NCBI GenBank assembly: GCA_049999805.1
Contig: JBNGIO010006371.1
Coordinates: 469,049-533,048, forward strand
Length of the DNA: 64,000 nt
Origin: Folioceros fuciformis
Lineage: Eukaryota; Anthocerotophyta; Anthocerotopsida; Anthocerotales
Direction: 5' to 3'
Shown here: positions 1 through 10,653 of the stretch, piece after piece
Layout of the letters: each line of letters begins with the position of its first letter
Position numbering within the stretch: position 1 is the stretch's first letter
Made by a program: the position numbers and the translations under genes
The notes under the pieces: generated by a model
Databases searched by the model: none
What the model was told of the DNA's origin: nothing
The model's input: only the letters and a program-made list of their open reading frames with translations

Positions 1-1
1 A

Positions 2-133
2 TACTTCTGGGCAGGTATGGATGTCGATGTTGAAAGGGTGATAGCCAAGTGTGCGGTGTGTGATGTAGCAAAAGCAAGGCTCAATCATCAGATCCAGTAC
101 AGCATCTACTACCCATCGTGGAAGTACCTGAAG
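2..133 (+). mobile_element. Ty3/gypsy integrase zinc-binding relic
   Basis: Reading from base 2, the frame gives YFWAGMDVDVERVIAKCAVC followed by DVAKARLNHQIQ. This matches the second half of the HHCC zinc-binding domain at the N terminus of retroelement integrases, in which a Trp-Pro/Ala-Gly-Met motif precedes a CxxC pair and a Lys-Ala. The similarity ends near base 130 and no integrase core (DDE) follows in any frame, so this is a fragment. It may belong to an element lying mostly outside the window on the left. Confidence 0.6.
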
Positions 134-681
134 GTGAGTGGTTTTGCTTGGCTTGTCTCATTATGCAAAAGGAATAGCGTAGCTTTAACCGTTGGAGCTA
201 GAAAGCATTGTTGTCATAAATAGCTATGATATAAAGCAAGTAACAAATTAGGGCGACGTAATTATGTGAAGTAGGACATAACAACGTTGAAATAGATTGA
301 TTAAGTGCGAAACCTTAGATATGAAAGGCCACATGCGGCTTAGGATGCTGATTTGCAAGTCGTCAATGCTAGCGAAGGGAGGATACACAGTAGGGAGAAG
401 AAGAGGCATCAAGCACAACCAAGGGTGAAGGCGGGACTCGCCACAAAAACTCGAGGTATGATTGCATCAAGGAAGAAGGTTGATTGCAGGAACTGACCTC
501 GAAAAGGAGTTGGTTGAAGGCCTATAGTCTAGCTAGCTTTGGGGGTGGTGGCAGATATGTTGGAGATTGTGGGGGCCTATGCTGTCACGATGTGTGCATC
601 ACTTACATCACAAGTGTTAGATGGCAGAGACTACATGAGGTGAAGGATGGCATATGAATATGCCGACAAGGAAATGGCTGG
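134..681. other. Intergenic, nothing recognised
   Basis: No coding frame of interest or RNA gene is visible. It lies between two degraded, transposon-like stretches and is probably decayed mobile-element sequence. Confidence 0.4.
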
Positions 682-1308
682 TTGGTAACTTATGAGTCAA
701 TGATGTGTTCAAGGTGCATGAAGAGCAAGGTTGAAGCATGGCAAGCAGGAATAGTGAGGAAAGGGGCACAATTCATAAAGACAAGGAGCTGGAAGTCCTG
801 CCCCATAACAGGGGATATCGAGGGCACCGCTACTATTGTGGACAAGCTGATCCACCCCAAGCCGTCATATATGTGTAGGCCACAATTTGTGGATGTTGGC
901 AGGTAGAAAAAATGGACGCAAGTGTTTATTAGGAAGTATTTGCCTGAGAAACCCATGGCACCTACATATTATGCTCAATTAAGAAAATTTTTGCTGTTTG
1001 CTGAAGGTTACCACTTGCGGTGTCCTATTAAGTACTACCCCACTGATCATAGGGACTTGTTTAAGCTTCAGCATAAGGGATACAAGGGAGTGCCCTAGGT
1101 GTGGACCATATTCTGTGAAGGAGCATATAGAAAGATAGAGAATCATTTGTTTTTCCATCAATTGTTTGACACCACACCCTTGGAAGCCTTGGTGTTGTAT
1201 GAACCAACAAAGTTTCCAAGAAACATGCAAGCTTTTAGAGGATGGTTTGTTCACTTTCACCCATACAATATGGGCAAGCAAATGGTGATGGCTCTTCACA
1301 ATGCCTGA
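682..1308 (+). pseudogene. Degenerate coding-like stretch, unidentified
   Basis: One frame (starting at 682) stays open for about 207 codons, interrupted by only two stops (904-906 and near 1097). Composition is protein-like: rich in Tyr, Phe, His and Trp, with segments such as KKWTQVFIRKYLPEKP and YYAQLRKFLLFAEGYHLRC. The regular amino-acid texture across the two stops suggests a decayed ORF, most likely from a mobile element. I do not recognise the family. Confidence 0.35.
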
Positions 1309-3766
1309 GGTCTTTCCTATGCAAGGCTCCTTTTCTTGTCCACTATGGAGGTGGCTATGTAATATACACCACCAAACATTGGGTACGTATGCACATCCAT
1401 GTCTCTATCTGGGTCTAATCATTAGACTTGAGGAAAATGATTTTTTTTTTTTTTTTTTTAGAATTCCAACTCCCCTGGTTGGGGGACTCGATTTTGTTTG
1501 CCACACGGCCCACACATCGAAGGGAAGGATAGGCACTCCTGCCATACACAAGGGTTTTATGAGGACTTGGAACTTTTGGAAGTATGGGCCCCCTACGTCC
1601 CGAATTTCCACAATAAAGTCTAGGACCCACTGGTAGTTCACAGAGGACAGACCCCAGACCCACCTGCACAATGCTCATGTATGCTGTACTTACTGGACGT
1701 ACTGAAGTTCATATTCAAACTAGGGCCATGGCACCTGGCACTTAGGCCAGAGCACATGCTGAAGGTAGCTTTCCCTGCAAGCAAAATCATCCTTGTCGCA
1801 CACCACGTGGTTGCATCGTCACCTCTTCCCAACGCAGACATCGCTTCTTCACACGACCAGCGTAGATGATGTTCAAGCAAGGGGTGCCGTGCCGTGTACG
1901 AGAAACCGTGTGACGGAGAGCTTCGTTAAGAACTGGCAGGACCGATAAGCTTCGCAGTATGTCTCCACCGAGGTCGATACCCGAGCCCGAGAGCCATTAC
2001 TCCTTACTCGTGCCGTTGGGATAGCCGAGATTTGGAGCCCGAGCATTCGAGTCTCGCACGCGTAAACCCTAACAATTGCATGGCTCCGGTTTCCGAACCC
2101 TAGCAGTGAGCTCTCTCCACATGCTGGCTGGGGACGGGAAGGAAAGAGGATGTGTCGTTGGATGTAGCCGCGCGCCTGACACACGACGGGGGGAAGGAGA
2201 GCATGGGGGCGGGCAGGTGTGTGGAGTGAGGGCTCCTCGGAACACCAGCATCGCACCGGCGCGCAGCGTTTGGCAAGGACGGATGGATGTCTCGTCCGTC
2301 CGACGGAGAGGTTTGAGCTCCGTGGTAGCGTGTGGCCCCGAGGCCTTACCCTCTGCCTCAGGATCAGCGATACCGTACACGATACCGGAGTTCATCTCCG
2401 GTCGCAAGGAATCGAAGCATAGCAGTTGCTAATCGACAAGAGAGAGCAGCTGCAGGAAATACCATCCCGACGTCGTCGTACCTTCGCCAGTGGATCCTGG
2501 AAGATGAGGTGCGACGCAGAATGATCTCCGCTGAGTCCTCTGCCATACAAAAATGGTTGAAATTGTGGTCACCTGATCCATTCTTCGCCGGGAAAGCGTT
2601 CTCAGGGCTCTGTCTATTGCGAGCGTCTGTCTGTGCGCCGTCGTTCGCGATTCCTCAGCGCACAAGACAGCGAATGTCATGCGCATCCGGCAGCGCTGAT
2701 CCAAAACTGTGTACGGTGAGGAAACCTCTCCCGCATGCACCCGAGCTCTCCAACCGCCTCGCTAACAACAACCAGATGTGACCAGGACTCTGTGCGAGAC
2801 CAAGCGTGTAGACTCCGGCGATCTGTCACTCACATTCGGCATACGTCCTGGCTGACATGCTCTCGAGCTATGAAAACCTCACGCGTGCCGCACAGATGGA
2901 ATTGTCTGACTCCGCGATCTCAGCTCCTCATTGGAGATGGAGAAAGAAACAATACTAAACACTTCCTGGCCACTCAAAACTGGGACTGAAACGGGCACGA
3001 ATAAAATACAAAATGGAAAAGTTGGGAAGCTTTATCGATTCTGCAATTAAAAACATGGATAAAAAGAGATGGTGCCAGAGCTGTACTCCGGCGTCTGCGT
3101 CATGGCCTGTCATGGCTGGCCTGCTTCCCAGGAGCCCGAAAACTGCCACGAGGCCCTTCCATCTTGGGAAGCAGCGGCCACTCTGATGTGTGCGGAAATT
3201 CACTTTCTCGAATTCCGGTTCGGCGGAAGGAGACGCAGAGGGTTCGGGGAAGCAGCATTGATCAGGAGAGAGTATGTTGCAGCGGCAGTGAGATGATTTG
3301 GAGAGGGGTTTTGGGCACATCCGTCCTTTCCGATGAAGCTTCGGGTGATCGTGGAGAGCCTGGGCGTGGCTGCCCGGGCCCAAAGGGACTTAGTCAGTGG
3401 AGTTGCATTTGCAGGCCGGTGGAACAGGCGGGGACAGCGGAACTTACTACTGGGAGCTTCACATCCGTGGCCTCCGCAGTGGAGATCCATCGCAGGCAGG
3501 CTCGCTGTTCAGCCGACTGTCGGCATTTGGTGCGCCCAGTGCGTGCGAATCGGGTCTAGCTGGTGCATGCGTGCGCATTGTGCTTCCTTTAGCGGGCGTG
3601 AACGCGCACAAAATGGTTGGCAATGGCGTTTTTTGAGCTGCAGCCGTGACACCTTGTACTCTATTTCCACTAGCCGAAGAGGTGTAGAGGAGCGCGGGAG
3701 AGAGGCGCTGGTTGTGGGGGGTGGTGTTGGAGCTGCAGCTGCAGTTTCTGGTGCGCATTCTTGATC
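1309..3766. other. Intergenic and ABCG upstream region
   Basis: It contains a 19-base poly-T run at about 1441-1459 and several overlapping open frames on both strands around 1.9-3.7 kb. None of these resembles a known family, and opposing frames overlap as expected for GC-rich noncoding DNA. The last several hundred bases probably hold the promoter and 5' leader of the ABC transporter starting at 3767. Confidence 0.4.
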
Positions 3767-6596
3767 ATGTCCAAGCGCTTTGGCCCCTCCGGGCACAGCC
3801 GGGTTTCGAGCGTGAGCGATGTGGATTCGGAGCAGAGCTCCATCTTGGCGGACCAAGAGCGGGGAGTGGAGAATTTCACTCGCCAGGGGAGCAGGACCGT
3901 GTTCAGCAGGAACAACAGTATGTCGGAGCAAGGGAGGCAGCCCCCTCTTGGTAGGGACGGCGGAGGGGCGCGGAGCAGCTTGAGGGAGGTGAGCGTGGAC
4001 GTTGTGCCGGTCGAGGAGGATTTGGAGGCCGGGGCGCCGAGTTGGGAGCCTGCACTGCCTCCCGTCAAGACTGCGGGGTCGGATAAGTTCTACGATTTGA
4101 CTGTTATCCATTTGACGTATCGGGTGAGTGCGAGTGAGGGAGTGAGCCGCATTGTGGTTGTTTGGGAAGTTGTGAGCTTCGTCTGATGTTTTCTCGGGTG
4201 GGTGTGATGGGAGCAGGTGTTTGAGATGAGGGGCAAGGAGAAGGTCGAGAAAATCCTGCTCAACGATGTGACTGCGTGTGCCAAACATGGCGAGATTTTG
4301 GCGATTTGCGGGCCTTCGGGATCATCTAAGACGACTTTCTTAGATGCATTGGCCGGAAGAATTCAGAGGCAGAGTTTAGAAGGGTCGTTGCTTGTCAACG
4401 GAAAACCATGGAGCTCCTCTTTTATGAAGAAATCGCAGTATGTTATGCAGGATGATGCCTTGTATCCGATGCTTACCACTAGAGAGACACTGCTGTTCAG
4501 CGCGAGATTCCGACTCCCGTCTACCCTTCCGCATGCTGAAAAGCTCTCCAGGGTGGAGACTACTTTGCAGCAGCTTGGTCTCACTGCTTGTGCCAATACC
4601 TATGTTGGAAACGACCTGGTAAGTGTTGCGCCCTAGGTTTGGACGTTGTTTGCCAGAAGTCTGTCGCCTGCTCCGTCTTGATCGTCGGCTGCAGTGTGTT
4701 AGCTCATCAGTTTCTATGTGATCTGCAGGTCAAAGGTGTGTCGGGGGGTGAAAAGAGGCGTATCTCGATTGGGGTTGAGCTGATTCATGACCCTGCTGTG
4801 CTATTTCTTGATGAGCCGACCTCAGGGTTAGATAGTACATCGGCTTTACATGTCATGGAAATTTTGTCTATGCTCGCTGTGGAAAGGAATCGCACGGTAG
4901 TATTGACCATTCATCAGCCCAGCTACCGACTTCTGGACCTTATAAACAGCATGCTTGTGCTTGCGAAAGGCAATGTCGTCTATCATGGTCGTTTCAAAGA
5001 TATGGCCAAGTACTTCAAGGACTTCGGCCGCAACCTTCCAGAACATGTGAGCTGTGGCTTTACCCTCCCCAGATGAATCCGTTTCTGCCTTCCCGTTAAC
5101 GACGTTACACTCTCTTACCACTCACGTTTTGTCGTGGTCGATCTCTCTTCTGTACAGGTCAATATTGTGGAATATGCTCTGGACACGGTGGAAGAGTTTC
5201 AGTCAGACCCAGAGGGTTTCCAGAAGCTTATTGCTCATCAGGTCAGTATATGTCATAGCAGAATTGTGGCACTTGTCTTCACTTGTTTCTTCTCCCGCCC
5301 CTTCCTCTCTGTCCCCCTCCCTACCCGCCCCTCAGGATTTCATATTGCCCCCATGTATTGGATACCTTAATGCCTTTGGAGACGTTAGTTGATGTTTCTA
5401 TTGTTCTGTCGCTACCGTGCTCTGTAGAAAGCGAAGCAAAAGGTAGACGAAGCGGAAGGCCTTGCAACTCTGACTAAGGATACAGACTCGACTCAAGAAC
5501 TCTACGGTTTTGGGAACAGCTTTTTCGCTGAAACTTGGATATTATCTGATCGGGCTGTGAAGACTGTCTTCAGGACGAAAGAGCTCTTCTTTTCTCGGGT
5601 TGGACTCATGGTACGATGCTCATCCTCACCGTCGTGCCTGTTTTCTGTGTTTCCATCAAGAGTGAGGACGGAGAGGGAAAGGCAAGTCAGGGGGGGAAGA
5701 GATTATTTAGGGAGTTAGGGAGAGCTGACAGTGTTGATGATGGCTAATGTCTACAGGTAGTAACTGGCCTACTTCTGGGGACTATTTTCCTAAACGTGGG
5801 CATCAGCGAGAAAGGATCTCGCCAGCGGCAAGCTTTTGTGGCATTTACTTTGGCTTTAATGATATTTACTTCAACGGAAGCGCTTCCAGTTTTTCTTGAG
5901 GAGCGGCAGATATTCATCAGAGAGGTCTCCCGTGGGGCATACCGGTCGTCTTCGTACACGTTGGCGCTGTCGGTCGTTTTCGTACCGTTCATGTTCTTCT
6001 TGGCTGCGCTGTACACCTGTATAGCTTATTTCATGGTCGACTTTGTGCACAACGTGAATGCTTTCTTCATTATGGTTCTCACGCTGTTCCTCACATTGGC
6101 CGTCGCCAATGCGTTCGTGGCAGTCATTGGTGCTCTGGTTCCTAATTTCCTGGTCGGTAATGCACTAGTGTCAGCTCTGTTTGCCTATTTTTTCCTCTTC
6201 TCTGGCTTCTTCGTTCCCAGGTACTTTATTTTCTCGTCTTGATTCCTTTCTTTTTCGTTGTGTGTTCTTTACCCTGATTGGCGAGTGAAATATGTTGATG
6301 ACACTCGTGGTATCGTTGCTGTTTCCCTCAGGAGTAGCATTCCAAAATACTGGATTTGGATGCATTACCTGTCCATCTTCAAATATCCTTACGAGATTCT
6401 TCTTTACAACGAATATACTAGAATACATGTGCCCTTCTGGTACGGCAATACTACCACGGGTGACATACTGAGGAGCGTGTCTGCTGGGAAGGTGCACATA
6501 TGGAACAACATCGCAATCATGATCGGTTTCTTCGTGGCATATCGTATCATTTTCTACCTCGCCTTGAGGTTCCTCACTAAGAACGTGAGGAAGTAA
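3767..6596 (+). CDS. ABCG-family half-size ABC transporter
   Basis: Seven exons join in phase to about 690 residues: 3767-4123, 4217-4618, 4729-5046, 5158-5241, 5428-5610, 5757-6220, 6332-6596. The order is nucleotide-binding domain then membrane domain, which defines the ABCG (WBC) subfamily. Visible motifs are Walker A GPSGSSKTT, signature VSGGEKRR, Walker B LFLDEPTSGLD and the switch histidine in TIHQP. The membrane half (exons 6-7) has several hydrophobic helices, with the GAYRSSSYTL segment and the FFLFSGFFVPR re-entrant region typical of plant ABCGs. Half-transporters dimerise, usually at the plasma membrane, and export lipids, cutin/suberin or sporopollenin precursors, or hormones; the substrate cannot be read here. 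The N-terminal about 110 residues are Ser/Arg-rich and probably regulatory. Position 3767 is the first ATG in the frame. Walker A has Ser where Gly usually precedes Lys. Confidence 0.93.
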
Positions 6597-7015
6597 CTGC
6601 CAAAACTTGCACGGAGCCAACATCAGCTTCCCGGGGCTATTAATTACAGTAATTATACTAAAGCAGGTCCACAGAACGAGATTTGATAATGTAACATACG
6701 GGTGATCTCTAGGCTACCATATTTGTTATTGAGTTGGACCTGAAAAGTGGACAAAGTATATCAGCGGTTCCATATCTATGTCATAGGGTTCAAGTTTTGG
6801 TCTAAAGCACAATCGGAACTTTTACGAGTGATGCAGGCAGTCTTCCAGATGACTTGCCAACCAAATCTCTATGACCATTCATCCATCCACATCAAGATCT
6901 GTCCAGATTGGAGCCAGCGACGCTGAAATTTTCAGTGAGATTGGTACGAACTCAAAGATAAAAGATATTAAATAGCTTTGTTTAATTTTAAGACAAAAGT
7001 TGCAGGTGGACATAA
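6597..7015. other. 3' region of the ABCG gene
   Basis: AT-richer sequence holding the presumed 3' untranslated region of the transporter. No further feature seen. Confidence 0.4.
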
Positions 7016-8857
7016 TCAGTGGTAACACTCTTCTAAAAGCTTGGAGCTGGGTCTCCGCGTGCTGCGCACGGGATTACGTTTCCTCCCTCCGGTGTCCTCG
7101 ATGTCTACTCGCTGCCTGGGCGGATCCGGGCACGTCTTATAGCTGCCTAATTCCCAGTTTCGAGCGGAGCCACACTCACAATCCGGCTCATGGGGCGAGT
7201 AGAGCAATATCAACCTACGCATGAGCCTTTGTGCGAGAGCAGGAGCCCTCGATACCCCGTCACATAACGTACAGGTGCAGTCACCTGAAGCACGAGGCAA
7301 TTCAGCGTTCCCGTGAATTGGTTGGCCACCTCTGCTACTGCGCTCGACGGGATGAGGAGGGTCAAACTCCATCCCGTCAAGCGGCCTCGCGCGATTCAGC
7401 CCCGAAGTCTCTGCCTCCCAACGATTCCTCTCAGCCGCTTGGCCTGCGCCGCCATCATTCCGCGCCGGAACGTCGCCTGCCGGTGCCTCGAAATCCTGGC
7501 ACGGAACATTCTCTTCACCAGCACCAGCCTGGGAACAGTCGTTGCATTGACTGAAGGACCCGTTCCCGTGCACCACAAACCGAGGCCCCGGTGCCTTCAA
7601 GTTTCTTCGTATCAAACTGTCAGCAACCACCTTGAGCTCGAAGTCGTCAGCAATGGTCCCCGTGCGAAAGGCATCCAAGACTCCCAGAAATGCGTGGTAG
7701 CCTGTCCTCTGCAACACTGTCTCCGCTTCCGCGAGGAACTTTACGGCATTCTCCTTCCACGATGGACGTGTGTTTGCAACAATCGCCGTCACAATCTCTG
7801 GCTCCATCCGTCTAACATGTGCACTCGATCCAGCCACCCTTGCGCCGAAAAAAGGACAACCAGGACACAAACAGCGCGGAGCGCTGCGCTTCAGCTCCGT
7901 CAGATTCGAGCAGGAGGATGGAGCGACTGTGGAATCCGATGAAGTCGGACGTGCGTCTACGTCCGAGCCTTCGGAGGCACCCGCGGGCTGGAGACGACCT
8001 GGCGCGCAGAATTGGTCCGGACCAGATTCTTGAGTCTGCTCTCACGTATACTAGTATTAGCCTCCTCTCGAGAAGCAAACAAGCAAACAGGAGGCAAGAG
8101 AGCACTGGAAAGCAGCCTGCAACCTAATCTGTGGAGTTATAGAAATGCAAGAGTTACTCGAATCCGTCCGGACAGAAGTAGTGGCACAAGAGGCACAAGG
8201 GTACGAGTCATGCTCTTCGAAACAGAAGCCCTCTAATTCGATGCTATATATATATGTACTACTACGCACATATATGTCTAGACAGGATTAAAGAAGTTCC
8301 AATGCAGGAGATCGAGATGAAGACGACGTCGCAAAAAACATGGAGGCACTTGTACCACTGCTAGAGGAGAGCTAGCTAGCATTGGAAGGAAGGAAGGCAG
8401 GAAGAGGCATGAAAGAAGGCAACACGGACGTACTTAAATCCATCCATTTGTCAGAATGACAGAAACATTCGGCAATGGCAGTACTAGTGGTAGTACTTAC
8501 CGAACGAGACGAGAAGAAGTGGAGCAGCATTTGATGGAGGGAGTCATGCTTGAGCCGGGAGCATGAGCCCTGCTCCGTGACGAGCTTGAAAGCTTCGGCA
8601 ATGGCCTGCTCCCGGGACTTGACTCCCCGCTCGAAATCAAGAAAAACGGCCGTGAATTTGTCGAATGTAGCATCGGAGCCGCACGCTCGCTTGATAGCCA
8701 TGAAGCAGCTAGGGTCCGGGTACTGGTTGTCCACCACACCAAGATCCACGTGCAGCTGGATGCCGGAGAGATTGCTAGCGAATAGCAGGTCCAGGGCCTC
8801 GGGCCGGGGCCCTGCAGGGTTTGCAGCGGAACGCTCCATGTGATCTGGCAACAGCAC
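7016..8857 (-). CDS. Unknown protein with two PAH/harmonin-like helical segments
   Basis: Two good minus-strand frames probably belong to one gene. The upstream piece (8857 to 8501; ATG at about 8839) encodes FDKFTAVFLDFERGVKSREQ and HQMLLHFFSSR, then meets a clean donor (GTAAGT at 8500). The downstream piece (ATG at 7807, stop at 7016) encodes ENAVKFLAEAETVLQ, RTGYHAFLGVLDAFRTG and ELKVVADSLIRR. Both have the spacing of a four-helix bundle of the paired-amphipathic-helix (Sin3) or harmonin-N (RTEL1, CCM2) type: aromatic-x-x-Phe, Asp/Ala-Phe, then a Leu-rich last helix. This assignment is by pattern only. Candidate acceptors near 7838 and 7811 are out of phase with the donor, so either a middle exon was missed or these are two genes. 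The C-terminal part is Cys-, Pro- and Arg-rich. Confidence 0.45.
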
Positions 8858-9560
8858 GGCGGAGCAAAATGTGCCTGCTACAATGTTCTACGACGGGCCT
8901 CCCGGCCTCACCAGACTCCCAGCTGCCTCATCTCCCTCGCTGCATCCCAGAAAGCCATACCCCATCCGCTCCCGATGCGAGGCCGGTGCGCCCGGCCCAC
9001 CCTCGGATCCACCACACACCTCTGCTGCGACGCTGGAGCTCCAAGAATCCGCCTGCGGCAGCAACCACCTGACCTGCGAGCGAGAGAGAGCTAGCCTTCT
9101 TTCAGGAGAGAGACGGCCCGGGCCAAAAGTGGATTGGCAGGGGCGGGAAAGAGAAACAGCAAACCGCATTGCGGACACTGAGCGTGCCCATATCTTCACT
9201 CCACTCCCATAAATACCAGCCACTCTGGACACAATCCATCTCTCAAACCCTAGTCAGTCAAGCAACGCCCCGTAGCTTCATCCGGCTCCTCTCGTCTCTC
9301 CAAAACGGGACGCTTTGTATTCCAGAACGTCATAAGCTTTCCTCCCATTTCTCCCTTCCCACGCTTTGGTCACCGCAAGGAATGCTAACGTACCGTCCAT
9401 CTCACCAACCGTGCATTTCTTATTGTTTATCAATAAGTATAAATTAATTTATTTTTAGCTTAACAACCACATAAATTCAACATGAATATTTTCGTGTTTA
9501 TTCATTTTATAAAATCACAGAACATAATACAATGAAATAACCTTTCAAGAGTTTGCTGTA
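8858..9560. other. Intergenic, upstream of the unknown minus-strand gene
   Basis: It contains overlapping frames on both strands without family resemblance and becomes AT-rich after about 9420. Probably promoter and leader of the minus-strand gene, then the boundary of the retroelement relic. No terminal repeat boundary could be fixed. Confidence 0.35.
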
Positions 9561-9561
9561 G

Positions 9562-9885
9562 AACACAAAGTGAGTTGTGTGGTTCTTGAGCAGTAGCCTA
9601 GACACAAGATTGATGAATTCATCTATAAGAAAGAGCTCAAGCGTTGTGTTAAGAATGGAGAGGAACTCTATATTTATTAGTGTTGCAAGGACTAGAAGAT
9701 GGTCTTGAGATGGAGTCTCAAGAGCAACCAAAGATTCCAAAGGAGATACAGGTTGTCTTAAATGAGTTTAAAGACTTGATGCCTAATGAGTTACCTCCTT
9801 TACCTCATAGGAGAGTTGTAGATCATGAGATTGATATGAAGCCAGGAAGTGTACCACCTTCAAGAGCGCCATACAGATTGTCGCT
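9562..9885 (+). repeat. Inverted-repeat arm 1: protease/RT junction of gypsy relic
   Basis: This arm reads on the plus strand and encodes the protease-to-reverse-transcriptase junction (segments KDLMPNELPPLPHRR and PPSRAPYRL). It is the near-identical reverse complement of 10331-10653, with only scattered substitutions and small indels. The junction at about 9885 cuts into the minus-strand RNase H scrap. Confidence 0.9.
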
Positions 9886-9975
9886 AGACGAGTTCCTCTC
9901 ATGTTCATGCAATTTTCTTCATTTATAAGCCAACGACTTACCTTCTTGCATAAGCACTCCTCCAAAAGCTGTATT

Positions 9976-10007
9976 TGACGCATCAGTGTACTGACGCATC
10001 AGTGTAC
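9976..10007. repeat. 16-bp perfect tandem duplication in RNase H scrap
   Basis: The unit TGACGCATCAGTGTAC occurs twice back to back. It duplicates the codons for the Tyr-Thr-Asp-Ala-Ser catalytic motif and shifts the frame by one base, a clear inactivating lesion. Confidence 0.9.
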
Positions 10008-10330
10008 ACTTTAATATCTTTCTTTGGATCATAAATTGCTAATACTGGGAAAGTGCTGAGTTCTTCGCCTTCTTCAAGAGATCAGTTAATGGGGCAATAC
10101 AAATCTTCTGCACACACCAGCCAATCCCAACAACATAAGCACTTCATGTACATTGCTTGGCGGCAACCAACTCTATATGGCTTTTACCATATCAGGATCC
10201 ATCCTAATTCCAAACTATGATCCAAGAAAGTCTATCTCTTCCTTATAACTAAAAACCAAAGAATTTGCTCTTAACCTTTCCAACACTTTCCTCAATAGAC
10301 ATTTATCTCTTCAACTCTTGAAGCTCATTT

Positions 10331-10653
10331 AGCAACAATCTGTATGGCGCTCTAGAAGATGATACACTTCCTGGCTTCATATTAATCTCATAATCTACAA
10401 CTCTTCTCTAAGGTAAAGGAGGTAACTTAGTAAACATCAAGTCTTTAAACTTGTTTAAGACAACCTGTATCTCCTTTAGAATCTTTGGTTGCTTTTGAGA
10501 CTCCATCTCAAGACCATCTTTTAGTCCTTGCAACACTAATAAATAGAGTTCGTCTCCATTCTTAACACAACGCTTGAGCTCTTTCTTAGAGATGACTTCA
10601 TCAATCTTGTGTCCAAGCTGCTACTCAAGAACTGCACAACTCACTTTGTGCTT
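10331..10653 (-). repeat. Inverted-repeat arm 2: protease/RT junction of gypsy relic
   Basis: Minus-strand counterpart of the arm at 9562-9885. The spacer between the arms is about 445 bp. Transcription through both arms would give a long hairpin RNA. Confidence 0.9.

Noticed and set aside
2076-3764. Several 100-150 codon frames on both strands upstream of the ABC transporter
   Set aside because: They overlap each other in opposite directions and have no family resemblance; they are expected in GC-rich DNA.
3509-4288. 259-codon minus-strand frame
   Set aside because: It overlaps exon 1 of the ABC transporter in antisense and shows no domain.
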